The position numbers and the translations under genes are program-made. A stretch of 64,000 nt of DNA. Origin: Callorhinus ursinus (taxonomy: Eukaryota > Chordata > Mammalia > Carnivora > Otariidae). The DNA lies in the NCBI RefSeq assembly GCF_003265705.1, contig NW_020313044.1, positions 2,623,223 to 2,687,222 on the forward strand, in the 5' to 3' direction. The notes beneath the pieces are model-generated. The model was not told the DNA's origin, did not search any database, and was given only the letters and a program-made list of their open reading frames with translations. This document shows, one piece after another, positions 37,373 through 46,600 of the stretch (positions are counted from its first letter, which is position 1; each line of letters begins with the position of its first letter).

Positions 37373-37562
37373 GGGCGCCTGGGTGGCTCAGTCGGTTAAG
37401 CGTCTGCCTTCAGCTCAGGTCATGATCGCAGGGTCCTGGGATTGAGCCCTGCATCGGGCTCCTTGCTCAGTAGGGAGCCTGCTTCTCCCTCTCCCTCCGC
37501 CTGCCGCTCCCCCCCTGCTTGTGCTGTCAAATAAATAAATAAAAATCTTTAAAAAGGAAAGA
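37373..37562 (+). mobile_element. Can-SINE with 13-bp target-site duplication
   Basis: The canonical head GGGCGCCTGGGTGGCTCAGT, a CT-rich middle and an AAATAAATAAATAAAAATC tail are present. It is bracketed by perfect direct repeats GAGAGTGAGGAGG at 37360-37372 and 37563-37575, which fixes both ends and shows target-primed insertion. Confidence 0.95.
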
Positions 37563-37827
37563 GAGAGTGAGGAGGAAGCATGTGCCGATATGTGCACAGT
37601 GTGTTCTCCCACTCTTACAGGAGAAGGCTTATCCTCTGGCACAGTGCTGCCTGCCCTCTAGCAGGAGGGTACATGCTCCTTGAAATACGGATTCTGTGCT
37701 CTATTTGGCAACCTCTTTAAGTCAGTTTCTTTTCCCTGCAGGACTTGTCAGAGCCTTGAGATAATCCGTATGTATTAGGAATTGCCAAATGAGAGTCCGG
37801 GAGCAGCTTCCCAGACTACTACTACTT

Positions 37828-38039
37828 CTTTTTTTTTTAAGATTTTTTTAAATTTACTTTAGAGAGAGCACTCACAGGAGTGCAAGCAGGGGGAGGGGCA
37901 GAGGGAGACAATCTCAAGCAGACACCCCGCTGAGCGCAGAGCTTAATGCAGGGCCAGATCCCACGATCCTGAGATCATGTTCTGAGCCTGAGCCGAAATC
38001 AAGAGTCGGACGCCCCCACTCAGCCACCCAGGCATCCCA
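37828..38039 (-). mobile_element. Can-SINE, minus strand
   Basis: Starts with a T run and AAGATTTTTTTAAATTTAC (reversed tail). It continues through GAGAGAGCACTCACAGG-type purine-rich sequence and ends in GCCACCCAGGCATCCC (reversed head). Target duplication not clear. Confidence 0.9.
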
Positions 38040-38359
38040 ACTTCGCAGACTTCTGGTCTAAACCTTCAAGCTTTACAGAGGCTGTTCCAAATCCTTGTAG
38101 ATGGGTCAGGGAAGGAAGATTAGGAAGCAGAATGTGACTCTATAACCCTCCGAGGTTAATAAACATCTCAGTTCTTTCCTACCCCCCCAGCCCAGGAAGA
38201 ACTGGCCGGAGATCTGGGCTGTACAGACCCTGGTTGAGCCTCCACCGTGACACTTGGCAACTGTATATCCATGGTCAAGTCTTCTAAACCTTGCGTTCCT
38301 CGTCTATAAAATAGAGAATTATTAGCCACTACTTCAAAGGGTGCTTGTGAGTCTTCACT

Positions 38360-38572
38360 GAGTCTGGGTGGCTCAATCGGTTAAGCGTCCGACTCTTGGT
38401 TTCGGCTCAGGTCATGCTCTCAGGGTTGTGGGATTGAGCCCCGCATCAGGCTCTGCGCTCAGCGCAGAGTCTCCTTGTCTGCTTGTCCCTCTCCCTCTGC
38501 TCTCTCCCACTGGTGCTTGCTCGCTCTCTGTCTTCCCTCTCTCTAAAATAAATAAATAAAATCTTAAAAAAA
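38360..38572 (+). mobile_element. Can-SINE, plus strand, first of an adjacent pair
   Basis: The head GGGTGGCTCAATCGGTTAAG, a CT-rich middle and the tail AAATAAATAAATAAAATC are present. Its A-rich tail was later used as the target of the SINE beginning at 38583. It interrupts a MIR copy. Confidence 0.93.
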
Positions 38573-38582
38573 TAGTACACAT

Positions 38583-38777
38583 GGGGCGCCTGGGTGGCTC
38601 AGTCGTTAAGCGTCTGCCTTCGGCTCAGGTCATGGTCCCAGGGTCCTGGGATCGAGCCCCGCATCGGGCTCCCTGCTCGGCGGGAAGCCTGCTTCTCCCT
38701 CTCCCACTCCCCCTGCTGTGTTCCTGCTCTCGCTTTGTCTCTGTCAAATAAATAAATAAAATTCTTTAAAAAAAAAA
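38583..38777 (+). mobile_element. Can-SINE, young, with target-site duplication
   Basis: A near-consensus head GGGGCGCCTGGGTGGCTCAG and a good tail, flanked by AATAGTACACAT direct repeats at about 38571-38582 and 38778-38789. It inserted at the end of the tail of the preceding SINE, 370 bases upstream of CXXC5 exon 2. Confidence 0.95.
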
Positions 38778-38953
38778 AATAGTACACATAAAAAATACCT
38801 AACCATGTTGGGTCTGGTGCGTAGTAAGTGCCCAGCAGGGCTTGCAGTTGTTACAGTGGGCTTGCAGTGATACCGTTGTGGTGGTGGTGGTGGTGATGTG
38901 GGGGAGGGAGATGTCTACCGCCGCCCTGACTCTGTCCCCTCTTGTCCCAACAG

Positions 38954-40023
38954 AGTGAAGACCCTTCCCCGTGGACACTTGACCATGAGCCTGCCCTGAA
39001 TAGCAGGGCCCACCAGGCATCTGTGCTGTGGGCAGCCGGGCCGGTGCTCATCTGTGGACGCCCCACGGTTGGCAGCTCCCCCGCCCCCGCCCCCAGCAGT
39101 GGGCTCTGGGCCTCGGCCCCACCATGTCGAGCCTCGGCAGTAGCCCCCAGGACAGCGGTGGCAGTAGCAGCAGCAACAGCGGCAGCGGCCCCAAGGCGGG
39201 AGTGGCCGACAAGAGTACGGCGGTGGCCACTGCCGCGCCAGCCTCGGTGGCGGATGATGCTCCGCCCCCCGAGCGTCGGAACAAGAGCGGCATCATCAGC
39301 GAACCCCTCAACAAGAGCCTGCGCCGCTCCCGCCCTCTCTCCCACTACTCTTCCTTCGGGGGCGGCGGCGGGGGCGGTGGCAGCATGATGGGCGGCGAGT
39401 CTGCTGAAAAGGCTGCCGCCGCTGCAGCTGCCGCCTCCCTGTTGGCCAATGGGCACGACCTGGCGGCGGCCATGGCCGTGGACAAAAGCAACCCTACCTC
39501 AAAGCACAAAAGTGGTGCTGTGGCCAGCCTGCTGAGCAAGGCGGAACGGGCCACGGAGCTGGCAGCCGAGGGACAGCTGACGCTGCAACAGTTCGCGCAG
39601 TCCACGGAGATGCTGAAGCGTGTGGTGCAGGAGCACCTGCCGCTGATGAGCGAGGCGGGCGCCGGCCTGCCTGACATGGAGGCCGTGGCGGGCGCCGAGG
39701 CCCTCAACGGCCAGTCCGACTTCCCCTACCTGGGCGCCTTCCCCATCAACCCGGGCCTCTTCATCATGACCCCGGCGGGCGTGTTCCTGGCCGAGAGCGC
39801 GCTGCACATGGCCGGCCTGGCCGAGTACCCCATGCAGGGAGAGCTGGCCTCGGCCATCAGTTCGGGCAAGAAGAAGCGGAAACGCTGCGGCATGTGCGCG
39901 CCCTGCCGGCGGCGCATCAACTGCGAGCAGTGCAGCAGTTGTAGGAACCGAAAGACTGGCCATCAGATTTGCAAATTCAGAAAATGTGAGGAACTCAAAA
40001 AGAAGCCTTCCGCTGCTCTGGAG
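38954..40023 (+). other. CXXC5: CXXC5 exon 2 (5' UTR remainder and main coding part)
   Basis: The acceptor is CAACAG|AGTGAAG at 38953/38954 and the donor is GCTCTGGAG|GTAACG at 40023/40024. The first 170 bases are untranslated and include one four-codon uORF at 38985. The start ATG is at 39124 in the context CCCACCATGT (A at -3). The remaining 900 bases encode residues 1-300, with the intron in phase 0. The exon is a local CpG island. Confidence 0.9.
38985..38999 (+). other. Four-codon uORF in exon 2
   Basis: ATG AGC CTG CCC TGA, context ttgaccATGa with A at -3, 125 bases upstream of the main stop-free frame start. It lies in the part of the 5' UTR that every transcript using this exon must carry, so of the three short uORFs it is the one most certain to be in the mRNA. 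Confidence 0.55.
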
Positions 40024-41100
40024 GTAACGGCGCCTTAGAGGGAGGTGTGTGGGCTCTTGTGTCTGTCTGGCAGTCCAAACCCACCCCCACCCCCCCCCAA
40101 CCTTCCTTTTCCTACCTGGGCCAGTGTCTGGGGGCTGCTCAGCCAATCCCTGGGCTCTGGGGTTCTGGAGCAGGCTCCCAGACACCACCAGTTCACCGCC
40201 CAGAAAGTCAGCGCCACATCCTGAGATCTCATTAGGTCGTAGTTCGCAAGGCAAGCATCGAGTTTCCAGGCGGGGGCCTCGCATTTCCGGCCAGGCCCGG
40301 GGATTCTGAACCCCTTCCTGGAGTTTTGGGCCAGCCATTGAGGTTTCCTTCTAGGTCCCAAGTTTCTGACTTTCAGACGTGTCCTAAAGCTTCCAGTCTG
40401 TGCCCTGAGATTCTGGGGCTCTCCTTGTCCCACCTGAGGGGTTCTGTCCTGTGGACCATGTGGCTTTAAGGGGTAAGCCCCTCACTTGCCCCTTCAGAGC
40501 CCAGCGTTTCCCCTAAGGCCGCCCCGGTGCTCACTTCCCTGCCCTGAGGCCTGGGAGAACCCTGTGTCTAGACATCTCCTTGACGGATTTGGGGTTTCTT
40601 GGGGCCCTGAGGTCAGTCTGGCTGCATAGGTAAATGGCCAGGGGTCCTATGGGCCTAGGGTGAGGGGGTGGCTGTGATCTTGGGGTGTAGGCCAGGCCTG
40701 TCCACTTTGGGATGATTGGCTTTCTGGAGAAATCACCACATAGCTGCATGGTCTAGGCCAAGGCAGCCTGCACAGGAAGGGGCTTAAAGCAGGCAGAAGG
40801 GTTCCCATGCTGCTTTCTCTCCACGCTCATGGCAGAGCTTGTCCCTGTGCCCCCAGCCGTGGCAGCCTAGCGGTGGTGCCAGGCCTGGGTACAAAAGCAT
40901 CTTTTCAGCCTGCTGTCCCGGCCCCGGCCCCGCCCCTCTATGAGTGGGCTGGACGCAAATGTTCAGAATGGTTGGAAAACAATAATGACATCCCAGCCGC
41001 GGCTACTTCCCACCCCCAAGCCCCAAACCTCATATATCAGCTCTCCTGCCCAGAGAACACACCTATATGCACACAAAGGCACCCGCTCTCATCTCTTGTA

Positions 41101-41143
<43 letters not shown>

Positions 41144-41677
41144 CTCCCTGCCCAGTCCACAGTCTTTCTATAGATGTAGCCTCTTAACACAGCCGGTCTC
41201 CTTCCTCCCCACCCCAGCTGCACGCGCACTAGCCACCGTAGCACAGCTCGAGGCGCACATCCACACAGGCAGCCAGTGCGCACGCTCCCACGCTCGTTCG
41301 ACAGAACCACGCACACAGCCCCCAGACGCACCACAGCCACCCGGCGCGTGTGGCCTTTGGACCGGGGGAATGGGTCTTCCTGTTTGGAAGGAGGAGGGTT
41401 CCTGGACACAGTGGCTCAGGGGGCCTCGGGGTGCTCCGGGCCCTCCAGCGGCCCCGCGGGTCAAGGCTTCTTCTCTGGCCTGGTGAGGATGGCAGGAACT
41501 CCACGGGGTGGCTGCCTTTACTCCAGGCCCGTCCCTCCGCCACGAGGCCATCCACGGGGGAGCGTCTTTGCACCAGGCCCCGCCGGACCCTGACTGAACT
41601 CTCTCCTTGTTTTTGTCTCCCGCCCCCGCCAGAAGGTGATGCTTCCGACGGGAGCCGCCTTCCGGTGGTTTCAGTGA
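39124..41677 (+). CDS. CXXC5: CXXC-type zinc finger protein 5; join of 39124-40023 and 41633-41677
   Basis: A 314-residue nuclear protein that binds unmethylated CpG DNA. Family knowledge: CXXC5 (RINF, WID) is a transcriptional regulator induced by BMP and retinoids, and it restrains Wnt signalling by binding the PDZ domain of Dishevelled. Its close paralogue is CXXC4 (IDAX). Seen here: a Ser/Gly-rich start (1-30), a conserved basic/Ser patch SGIISEPLNKSLRRSRPLSH (55-74), eight Gly (79-86), eight Ala (97-104), a helical-looking middle (130-175), a hydrophobic stretch near 198-235, a KKKRKR basic signal (249-254) and the zinc finger with Cys 255, 258, 261, 267, 270, 273, 283 and 288. KTGHQI (277-282) matches the reported Dishevelled-binding motif. 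The last 14 residues, ending AFRWFQ, come from the final exon. The human protein has 322 residues, so length differs only slightly, plausibly in the low-complexity tracts. The frame is intact, with no missing zinc ligand. Confidence 0.97.
40723..40782 (+). repeat. 60-bp dispersed repeat, copy A (intron 2)
   Basis: Starts TCTGGAGAAATCACCACATA and ends CACAGGAAGGGG. Matches copy B at 43351-43410 in 56 of 60 positions, with no length change and abrupt loss of similarity on both sides. Confidence 0.9.
41101..41141. repeat. (CA)n microsatellite in intron 2
   Basis: About 20 uninterrupted AC units. Confidence 0.97.
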
Positions 41678-42675
41678 CGGCGGCGGGAACCCAAAGCTTG
41701 CCCTCTCCGTGCAATGTCACTGCTCGTGTGGTCTCCGGCAAGGGATTCGGGCGAAGACAAACGGATGCACCCGTCTTTAGAACCAAAAATATTCTCTCAC
41801 AGATTTCATTCCTGTTTTTATATATATATTTTTTGTTGTCGTTTTAACATCTCCACGTCCCTAGTATAAAAAGAAAAAGGAAAAAAAAAATTTAACTGCT
41901 TTTTCGGAAGAACAACAACAACAAAAAAAGAGGTAGAGACGAATCTATAAAGTACCGAGACTTCCTGGGCAAAGAATGGACAATCAGTTTCCTTCCTGTG
42001 TCGATGTCGATGTTGTCTGTGCAGGAGATGCAGTTTTTGTGTAGAGAATGTAAATTTTCTGTAACCTTTTGAAATCTAGTTACTAATAAGCACTACTGTA
42101 ATTTAGCACAGTTTAACTCCACCCTCATTTAAACTTCCTTTGATTCTTTCCGACCATGAAATAGTGCATAGTTTGCCTGGAGAATCCACTCACGTTTATA
42201 CAGAGAATGTTGATGGCGCCGCGGCGAAGCCCCTCCGTATCCATCCACGCGAGCCGAGCTGCGGCCAGGGGCTCTCAGCGGGGAGGGGGGAGCAGCCCAC
42301 CCACCCCTGGGCCCAGGCCGCCCACGCTGCACTCGCAGTCCCCAGAATGGGATCCCCCACCCCGACAACGATGATTTTGCGAAAATGAAAGTTCTGTTCC
42401 TTTATCCACTGAGATCTGGGGAGCCCATGTCTCGATATTTCCGATCCTGGCTACTTCCCTTAGAGAAAATAAGTCCTTTTTTTCTGGCCTTGCTGATGGC
42501 CACAGAAGAAAGGGCTTCTTTGCGTGGCCCCTTGCCGGTGGGTGTGGGTGCCTGGGGGGGCCCCCTGCGGCCTGGGCCCCCTTGCCCACGGCCAGCTTCC
42601 TGCTGATGAACATGCTGTTTGTATTGTTTTAGGAAACCAGGCTGTTTTGTGAATAAAACGAATGCATGTTTGTGT
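41633..42675 (+). other. CXXC5: CXXC5 exon 3: last 14 codons and 3' UTR
   Basis: The exon opens with codons for KVMLPTGAAFRWFQ and a TGA at 41675-41677. The AFRWF core is shared with the paralogue CXXC4, which supports this small terminal coding segment and the splice choice. The 3' UTR is about 1 kb. It has an AT-rich part (about 41790-42120), with a TATATATATTTTT run and A-rich stretches, and a GC-rich second half. The 3' end is inferred from the AATAAA at 42652 and the GT-rich sequence that follows; the exact cleavage base is uncertain by about 10 bases. Confidence 0.88.
42652..42657 (+). terminator. CXXC5: Poly(A) signal AATAAA of CXXC5
   Basis: A canonical AATAAA is followed within 12-25 bases by a T/G-rich stretch (GCATGTTTGTGTC), the usual arrangement for cleavage and polyadenylation. 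It is the only well-formed signal found at the end of the GC-rich half of the 3' UTR. Confidence 0.85.
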
Positions 42676-43192
42676 CACGAAGCACCGCTGGCTTCTTGCT
42701 CTCCGGTTTGGGGGGGCTGGCTTGGGGGCTGTTGCTGGGCAGGGGTGATGTGGAGCCACCCTGGGAAGGAGGAAGGATGGCCCGGGGACATTGAGAGTCG
42801 GGATCTCCTGGGGGTCAGGTCCGGCAGATCCTGAAGGGGGGGGTCAAGCAGGAACAGCCAGCCTGGCTGGCGTGGTGGAAGTGCTGTTAATCGGGAAATG
42901 GCTGGTTCTGGAACGTTCTCGCCTGCCCGATTGTACCCTCTGCCTCAGAACCCGGACCTCCAGGGACCTTCTCTCACCTGGGGCCACCTTCTCTACCTGT
43001 CGTCAGGGCCTGGCCAGTGCAGAGCAGCCAGCAGGACCGGAGGTGGGGCCCGAGTGGCCTGTTGGCTTGCTTTCGTTCTTTCTTGCAGGGATCTGTTGCT
43101 CCCCCAACCACTGAGGTGATCCCCAGGGAGCAGTTTTAACCCAGATTTTTAGGAACCTGGCTGTGCCCAGAATGCACACAGAAAAACCCCTA

Positions 43193-43271
43193 CCCCCCCC
43201 CCCCCCGCCCATATCCCTCTTCAGGCCTGAGGGCGGCTGGACTGAAGCCGGGGGCGGGGGGGGGGCGGGGG
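43193..43271. repeat. C14 tract facing a G-rich quadruplex-type tract
   Basis: C14-G-C3 at 43193-43210 and G5-C-G10-C-G5 at 43250-43271 are mutually complementary and about 40 bases apart. The arrangement can form a stem-loop, or a quadruplex/i-motif pair. Confidence 0.85.
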
Positions 43272-43350
43272 CGCGGTATCCTTCAGCGACTTTCCCCACC
43301 CCCAGAAAGTTTGTTGGCGCAAGGTTGTCTGCGACCTCAGAGGCCAGATG

Positions 43351-43410
43351 TCTGGGGAAATCACCACATAGCCACATGGTCTAGGCCAAGGCAGCCTGAA
43401 CAGGAAGGGG
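43351..43410 (+). repeat. 60-bp dispersed repeat, copy B (downstream of CXXC5)
   Basis: Starts TCTGGGGAAATCACCACATA and ends AACAGGAAGGGG. Same orientation as copy A and 2628 bases from it. It lies about 0.7 kb after the poly(A) signal. Confidence 0.9.
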
Positions 43411-44394
43411 TGACAGCTGCATGGCCCCCACCCCTGCACATCACAGAGGCCGGCCTGCAGGATGAGACCTATCCACTTGATGGGCAGACATTTTTCCCAC
43501 CCAGCTGCTTGGAGCCTGGCTGAGATGGAGGCTAGACTGGAAGAAGGACTTCCTGACAATGTCAGGGGCCTCGCTTCAGGTGGGTGAGGGCTTTCTGGGA
43601 GGAGGGAAGGGGCAACTTGTGAAGGTGAGTGGGCAGTGAGCTGGGGGAGATGGGCCGCCCGCCTCTGCCATTGTTCCCGGGAGGAGAAAAAGCAGCACGT
43701 ATTGGGTGGGGGCTCTGACCCCCGGCCCCTTCCCGGTGTCACAAGCTCCCTTAGAGCACCAGGAGCTCAGCAGCCTGGCCTGGCACAGCGGGGGCAGGCG
43801 GGGATGGGGGGAGGCAGCTTTCAACTCCAGCTCTGCCTGGGAAAAATTCCCTTTCATGTGGCTGCCTGTGATCTCTCCAGGCGGCTCTGCCGGAGGGGGG
43901 TGTCCAGCGGGGAGTAGGGGGAGGTGTTGCAGCCAGGGGCGCCCTCGTCCCCTGCCCAAGGCACACTGCAGCACCTCCGGATCCTCGGGTGGGCAGGGGC
44001 GGTCGTCCTTGTGGGCGGCAGGGTGGGCAGTCTGGCCAGCAGGGGGCACCCAGGCAGGAGGCCCCGGCCTGCCCCCCGCCCTGCTGCTGGCAGTACACAG
44101 GCCGCAGATGGCCTCGGCCAGCCCTCGTTGGCATGCCTACAGGTGTGGGGTGGACGGCTCCAGTGCCAGCCCGGAGGGGGTTGCTGGGACTCAGCCAGCC
44201 TGTACCTTTTGAGTGTGCCAACCCACAGCCCAGCCATGGCTCCTGGGCCTCCCCCTCCACACGGAAGCCCGAAGCTCGAAGCCCCTCACCTCATCCAGTT
44301 TGGCCTCTATGCTCTGCTTGTGGAAAGGGGAGGCCAGCCCCTTGGTCTGGAGGAGGTCCAGGCAGGGGTGGGGATAGCTGTGGGCTGAACACAT

Positions 44395-44530
44395 GATGAG
44401 ACCTCAGTTACCTCATCTGGGAAACGGGGACAATAATTGTGTCTCCTCCATAAAGTCGCCTGAGGATGAAATGAGATCACTCTAGGGAAGGGCCTGGCTC
44501 ATCATAAGCACTCGGTCAAATGGCAGCTGG
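44395..44530 (+). mobile_element. MIR fragment
   Basis: CCTCAGTTACCTCATCTGGG, AAACGGGGACAATAATTGTG and TGAGGATGAAATGAGATCAC, ending at AAGCACTCGGTCAAATG. Confidence 0.8.
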
Positions 44531-45119
44531 TGTTGCTATTTTAAAGCTATTCACCTAAATTTCACCAAGATGTCCCCCACCTTCTGCCCAGGCTGTGGGA
44601 CCTCCCTAAAGCCCTGGCCACCTCACCTTCCGCTCCCACGTCCCCCTCCAGCGGGCTCGCTGCCGCCCCGTCCCCCAGTGGGCTCCAGCCCTGCGGGGCC
44701 AGGCCCTGCTCCAGCATGGCCATCTCTGACCATTTCTGTCTGGCTTGCTGTCTCTGAATCTATCTCTTGATGGTCTCTTGGTCTCTGACGCTCTTCTGTG
44801 TCTCTGTGTCTTGTCGTCCTTCCACATCTCTTGAGTCCCTGTGTCTCTCCCTATATGTAGCACCTCTGTGTCTTCTGTTGCCGGCTCACCCCTGCTGCTC
44901 TCCTGCTGACGGAGAAGTACTTAGAGGCAGACTCCCTGTGGAGCTGTATGCCCAATTCCCCTCCCTAGGGGTGCCCTCCGCTCCCCTCTGCTACTGTTGG
45001 GAGCCTGACCTCCTGGTGACCTGAGAGCCTTCAGCCCGTGCTCTCCTTCCCCCGCTCCCCCGATGGCAGGGGTGGTTGGGGGTACGCACGGGGCTGGAGA
45101 CAAACCCAGCCTCCATGCA

Positions 45120-45680
45120 GCCATGTGCGTGAGTATGTATGTGAGAGAGACGGATTTCAAGGCCCTGACAACCGTGTGAGGCCTTGGGCAACAGTATGGC
45201 TGTGTGTGGGACACAAAAACAGGTCTGTGACTGTGTGGTTGGCTCTGGGAGACCTCATATGGCTGTGGGTTAATGCATGATGTCAGTAGCCACACATTGG
45301 GGTACTCGGTGACATGGCACGTGTGATCCAGTGACATTGTGCAGTCCTGTGACAGAGCCAGTGTGATGTGTGTGACATGGGCCAACTTTGTGTGTGTGAC
45401 ATTGGATCTGTGACACTGATGTTGTGCGGCATGCATGGGCCTGTGACAGACACTGGGTGAGTCTCTGTGGTTTGTGACATTGTGTCTGTGTAACCATCAT
45501 GGGTGTGGCCCTGAGACACCGGGGATTCCATGGGAGGGTCTGATGCTGGCTGGTGACCAAGCTGAGACCCTGTGACACCACTTGCATAACCCTGGGTGTG
45601 TGCTTGTGACATCGTGTGTCAACGTGCACCTGCGACCCTCTCAGGGATGCTGACACTGTGCCATGTGTGGCTTGACGTCC
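45120..45680 (+). repeat. Degenerate GTGACATTG-rich tract
   Basis: Phrases such as TGTGACATTG, GTGTGTGACAT and CTGTGACA recur about a dozen times at irregular intervals. It is TG-biased on the + strand. It looks like an old, decayed simple or minisatellite array. Confidence 0.75.
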
Positions 45681-46284
45681 AGCATTGCCTGGGCGTCTGC
45701 CCTGACAGCATGCAACTCTAAGGGCAGTGGTGTCTCTGGTCACCCCTCTTTCCCCGCAGCCTGGCCCTGAGGCCCAGTCTCGGTGGCGGGGGGGAGCTGG
45801 CGTGGGGGCAGCAGGCTCAGTTCCCACGGCTGCCACGGCCCCTCTCCCGGCCCTACCACCAGCTTCAGCTCCACAAAATCTCCTGGCAACCCCAGCCTCT
45901 TTGTTCTCTGTGGCCGCCAAAGGCCTCTCCCCACCCCAGCCTGCCCAGTGCCTGCCAGGCGCCCCCTCCCCTCCAAAGCTGTGGGGCTCAGCCTGACCTG
46001 GTCCCCTGGTGCCCTTACACCCCCCGCCCCCCCCAGCGCTGGGGCCCCTGTCTCATGCCCTGACCTGACTCGGCACTCCGGCTGGGCCTCAAGCCTCCGC
46101 GAGGAGCTTGCTGCAGACCTGCTGTACGGGAAGGAGGAGGTGGCCCGGCCCTTGCAGCGAATCAGGTGTTTGTGGGCCGGGAGCTAGGCTCTCTGCATAG
46201 GTACTTCCCTTTGCTCCAAGGCTAGTTGGAGGCTGTCTTCGGTCTGGAATGGTTTCCGATTGTTGAGTAAGTTTACTTCTTTGG

Positions 46285-46425
46285 CTTCAGAAAATCATCA
46301 GGATAGGGATTATTACTACCTATTTTATAGATGTACAACTGAAGCCCACAGAGAGTATGTGACGTGCCCAAGTCACAGAGCAAGATGGTAGCAAGGGTCT
46401 GATTAGAACTTGGGCTTCTGGCCTC
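46285..46425 (-). mobile_element. MIR fragment, minus strand
   Basis: GATTATTACTACCTATTTTA, then AACTGAAGCCCACAGAG and GTGCCCAAGTCACAGAGC are the reversed MIR core. Confidence 0.75.
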
Positions 46426-46534
46426 CACCCCTTGCACCAGGCAGCTTTGGGAGGACCGTGTGCCTCCATGGAAGGGAAAGGGGACCTGGGAGTCTGAACA
46501 CATGGGACCTCTTCACTTCTTGGTCACCATGTGT

Positions 46535-46536
<2 letters not shown>

Positions 46537-46575
<39 letters not shown>

Positions 46576-46600
46576 CGCACGCGCACACGCGTGCACACAT
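46537..46600. repeat. 64-bp alternating purine-pyrimidine tract
   Basis: (GT)n runs into (GC)n and then (CA)n-rich sequence without a single break in purine-pyrimidine alternation, the pattern most prone to left-handed Z-DNA. It is followed by an 18-bp-spaced duplication of GAGCACGCATCTGCA. Confidence 0.95.

Larger units (their letters stand above)
38215..38850 (+). mobile_element. MIR split by two Can-SINEs
   Basis: MIR sequence (GACACTTGGCAACTG.., TTCCTCGTCTATAAAATAGA, AGGGTGCTTGTGAGTCTTCA) runs to about 38359. It resumes at about 38790 with ACCTAACCATGTTGGGTCTG and GTAGTAAGTGCCCAGCA. The two SINEs at 38360-38777 lie between, so they are younger. Confidence 0.7.
7973..38953 (+). other. CXXC5: CXXC5 intron 1
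   Basis: Donor GTAGGT at 7973, acceptor CCCAACAG ending at 38953. The intron is about 31 kb and contains no convincing coding exon. It holds Can-SINEs (33.4, 37.4, 37.8 and 38.4-38.8 kb), many MIR fragments, an L1M 3' end, several CA/TG microsatellites, an internal CpG-rich block next to an assembly gap, and patches of AT-rich homeodomain-like motifs. Long apparent frames on either strand, for example 18024-18953 minus and 28300-29244 minus, are Pro/Gly/Arg-rich by-products of GC composition. Alternative first exons inside the intron are possible, most plausibly near 27.2-27.7 kb, but I cannot prove any. Confidence 0.75.
40024..41632 (+). other. CXXC5: CXXC5 intron 2
   Basis: GTAACG donor and CCCGCCAG acceptor; 1609 bases, phase 0. 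It contains a (CA)n tract at 41101-41141 and one copy (40723-40782) of a 60-bp element that recurs downstream of the gene at 43351. If the intron were retained, the reading frame would end after four extra codons (VTAP, stop at 40036-40038). No other gene is seen. Confidence 0.9.

Noticed and set aside
37373..38777. tRNA genes suggested by tRNA-like A and B boxes
   Set aside because: These are the tRNA-derived heads of Can-SINEs, with A-rich tails and target-site duplications; not functional tRNA genes.
39028..39123. In-frame 32-codon N-terminal extension of CXXC5
   Set aside because: It begins at a GTG, not an ATG, and there is no in-frame upstream ATG in the exon. The ATG at 39124 has a good context and matches the known family start.
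45270..45920. 216-codon minus-strand frame rich in His, Ser and Thr
   Set aside because: It arises from the GTGACATTG-rich degenerate tract read on the other strand.
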